Shown: positions 63,653 through 64,000 of the stretch, one piece after another
Layout of the letters: every line of letters begins with the position of its first letter
Position numbering within the stretch: position 1 is the first letter of the stretch
Assembly: GCF_007827275.1 (NCBI RefSeq)
Contig: NZ_VISE01000001.1
Location: forward strand, 2,666,001-2,730,000
DNA from: Gillisia sp. Hel_I_86
GTDB lineage: Bacteria > Bacteroidota > Bacteroidia > Flavobacteriales > Flavobacteriaceae
Length of the DNA stretch: 64,000 bases
Direction: 5' to 3'
Position numbers and translations under genes: made by a program
Notes under the pieces: model-generated
The model's input: the letters and a program-made list of their open reading frames with translations, nothing else
Told to the model about the DNA's origin: nothing
Database searches by the model: none

Positions 63653-64000
63653 TTAACGGTCTATATCGGGTATTACGAGATCCAAGGTTGCCATGGTAGC
63701 CACCAAGTCACCAATTTTCCCCCCTATGCTAATGTGGTTCAACAATGAAAGGTTAGAGAGGCCAGGCGATCTAAATTTCATGCGATACGGATTTTTTGTC
63801 CCAGTACTAATTATGTAAACTCCAAGCTCTCCCCTTGCTGTTTCCACTTTTTGATAAAATTCCCCTTTCGGTAATTTTATTACGGCATTGGTGGGAACTT
63901 GATAATCCCCTTCCGGAATTTTATCTATCAATTGTTCTATTATAGACATGGATTCCCACATTTCCTGGATACGTACCTGGTAACGGGCAAAACAATCGCC
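63653..64000 (-). CDS. nuoD: NADH-quinone oxidoreductase subunit D, C-terminal part (cut by window edge)
   Basis: The last 115 codons of NuoD, continuing past the window (GDCFARYQVRIQEMWESM at the edge). GELGVYIISTGTKNPYRMKF, RSPGLSNLSLL and the terminal LDLVIPDIDR are the typical end, including the arginine and aspartate of the hydrogenase-derived fold lining the quinone site. Whether it is fused to NuoC cannot be seen here. Confidence 0.95.
   Translation of the reverse strand, partial: GDCFARYQVRIQEMWESMSIIEQLIDKIPEGDYQVPTNAVIKLPKGEFYQKVETARGELGVYIISTGTKNPYRMKFRSPGLSNLSLLNHISIGGKIGDLVATMATLDLVIPDIDR

Noticed and set aside
1-64000. CRISPR arrays
   Set aside because: No regularly spaced direct repeats of 25-40 bp and no cas genes were seen; the repeats present are dispersed or short tandem ones.

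Overview
The window is a piece of an AT-rich chromosome of the Bacteroidota, most probably a marine Flavobacteriaceae. The evidence is the TAnnTTTG promoter boxes, tandem SurA-type foldases, crt genes for zeaxanthin, a split transketolase, a Tgt lacking the usual cysteine cluster, BfmA-type mobilization genes and an EFG-less nuo locus. I do not name a genus.

Layout. 1-9890: envelope chaperones (OmpH/Skp-like, two SurA-type proteins), a MoxR ATPase and aconitase. These sit among long gene-free stretches of modular repeats, including a ~315 bp repeat present twice in opposite orientation (871-1185 and 8301-8617), plus hairpins with a GTAGGG loop. 9893-16071: an S24-type regulator, a TlpA-like thioredoxin, and a tightly coupled crtI-crtB-crtZ-crtY operon headed by a MerR regulator with the B12-photoreceptor (CarH) motifs. 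16307-32047: ordinary core genes (three tRNAs, aroK, a methyltransferase, hslR, split transketolase, tgt, lptG-like, accA, dnaB, an M28 peptidase).

32309-43394: a decayed mobilizable genomic island integrated at the 3' end of tRNA-Ser(UGA). A 13 bp direct repeat marks both ends. The tyrosine integrase is broken by an IS1634-family element with a 69 bp target duplication and by a frameshift. A mobilization gene (bfmA/btgA type) lies next to an oriT-like nested palindrome. A helix-turn-helix-type accessory gene is cut by an IS630 element, and a DUF262/DUF1524 restriction gene is fused to an HsdR stub and cut by an IS5-family element. An AbiE toxin-antitoxin pair and a small phosphatase-like gene appear intact.

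43572-48610: a second IS-rich stretch. It has another IS5 copy, two IS982-family elements that interrupt the same unknown ORF, an HsdR fragment, and an AAA/DUF4143 ATPase with two identical palindromes at its start. 49525-52615: a denitrification module, nirK with fused cytochrome c, nirV-like and SCO genes, with a CRP/FNR-type box upstream. 52932-55550: the specificity end of a type ISP restriction enzyme, a cupin gene and an IS200-like remnant. 55736-64000: nuo genes on the minus strand (N, M, L, K, J, I, H and the end of D). nuoH follows nuoD directly, so the NADH-input module EFG is absent here.

The overall picture is core metabolism and envelope genes bordering an attachment-site hot spot where several restriction systems have been acquired and then dismantled by insertion sequences and deletions.
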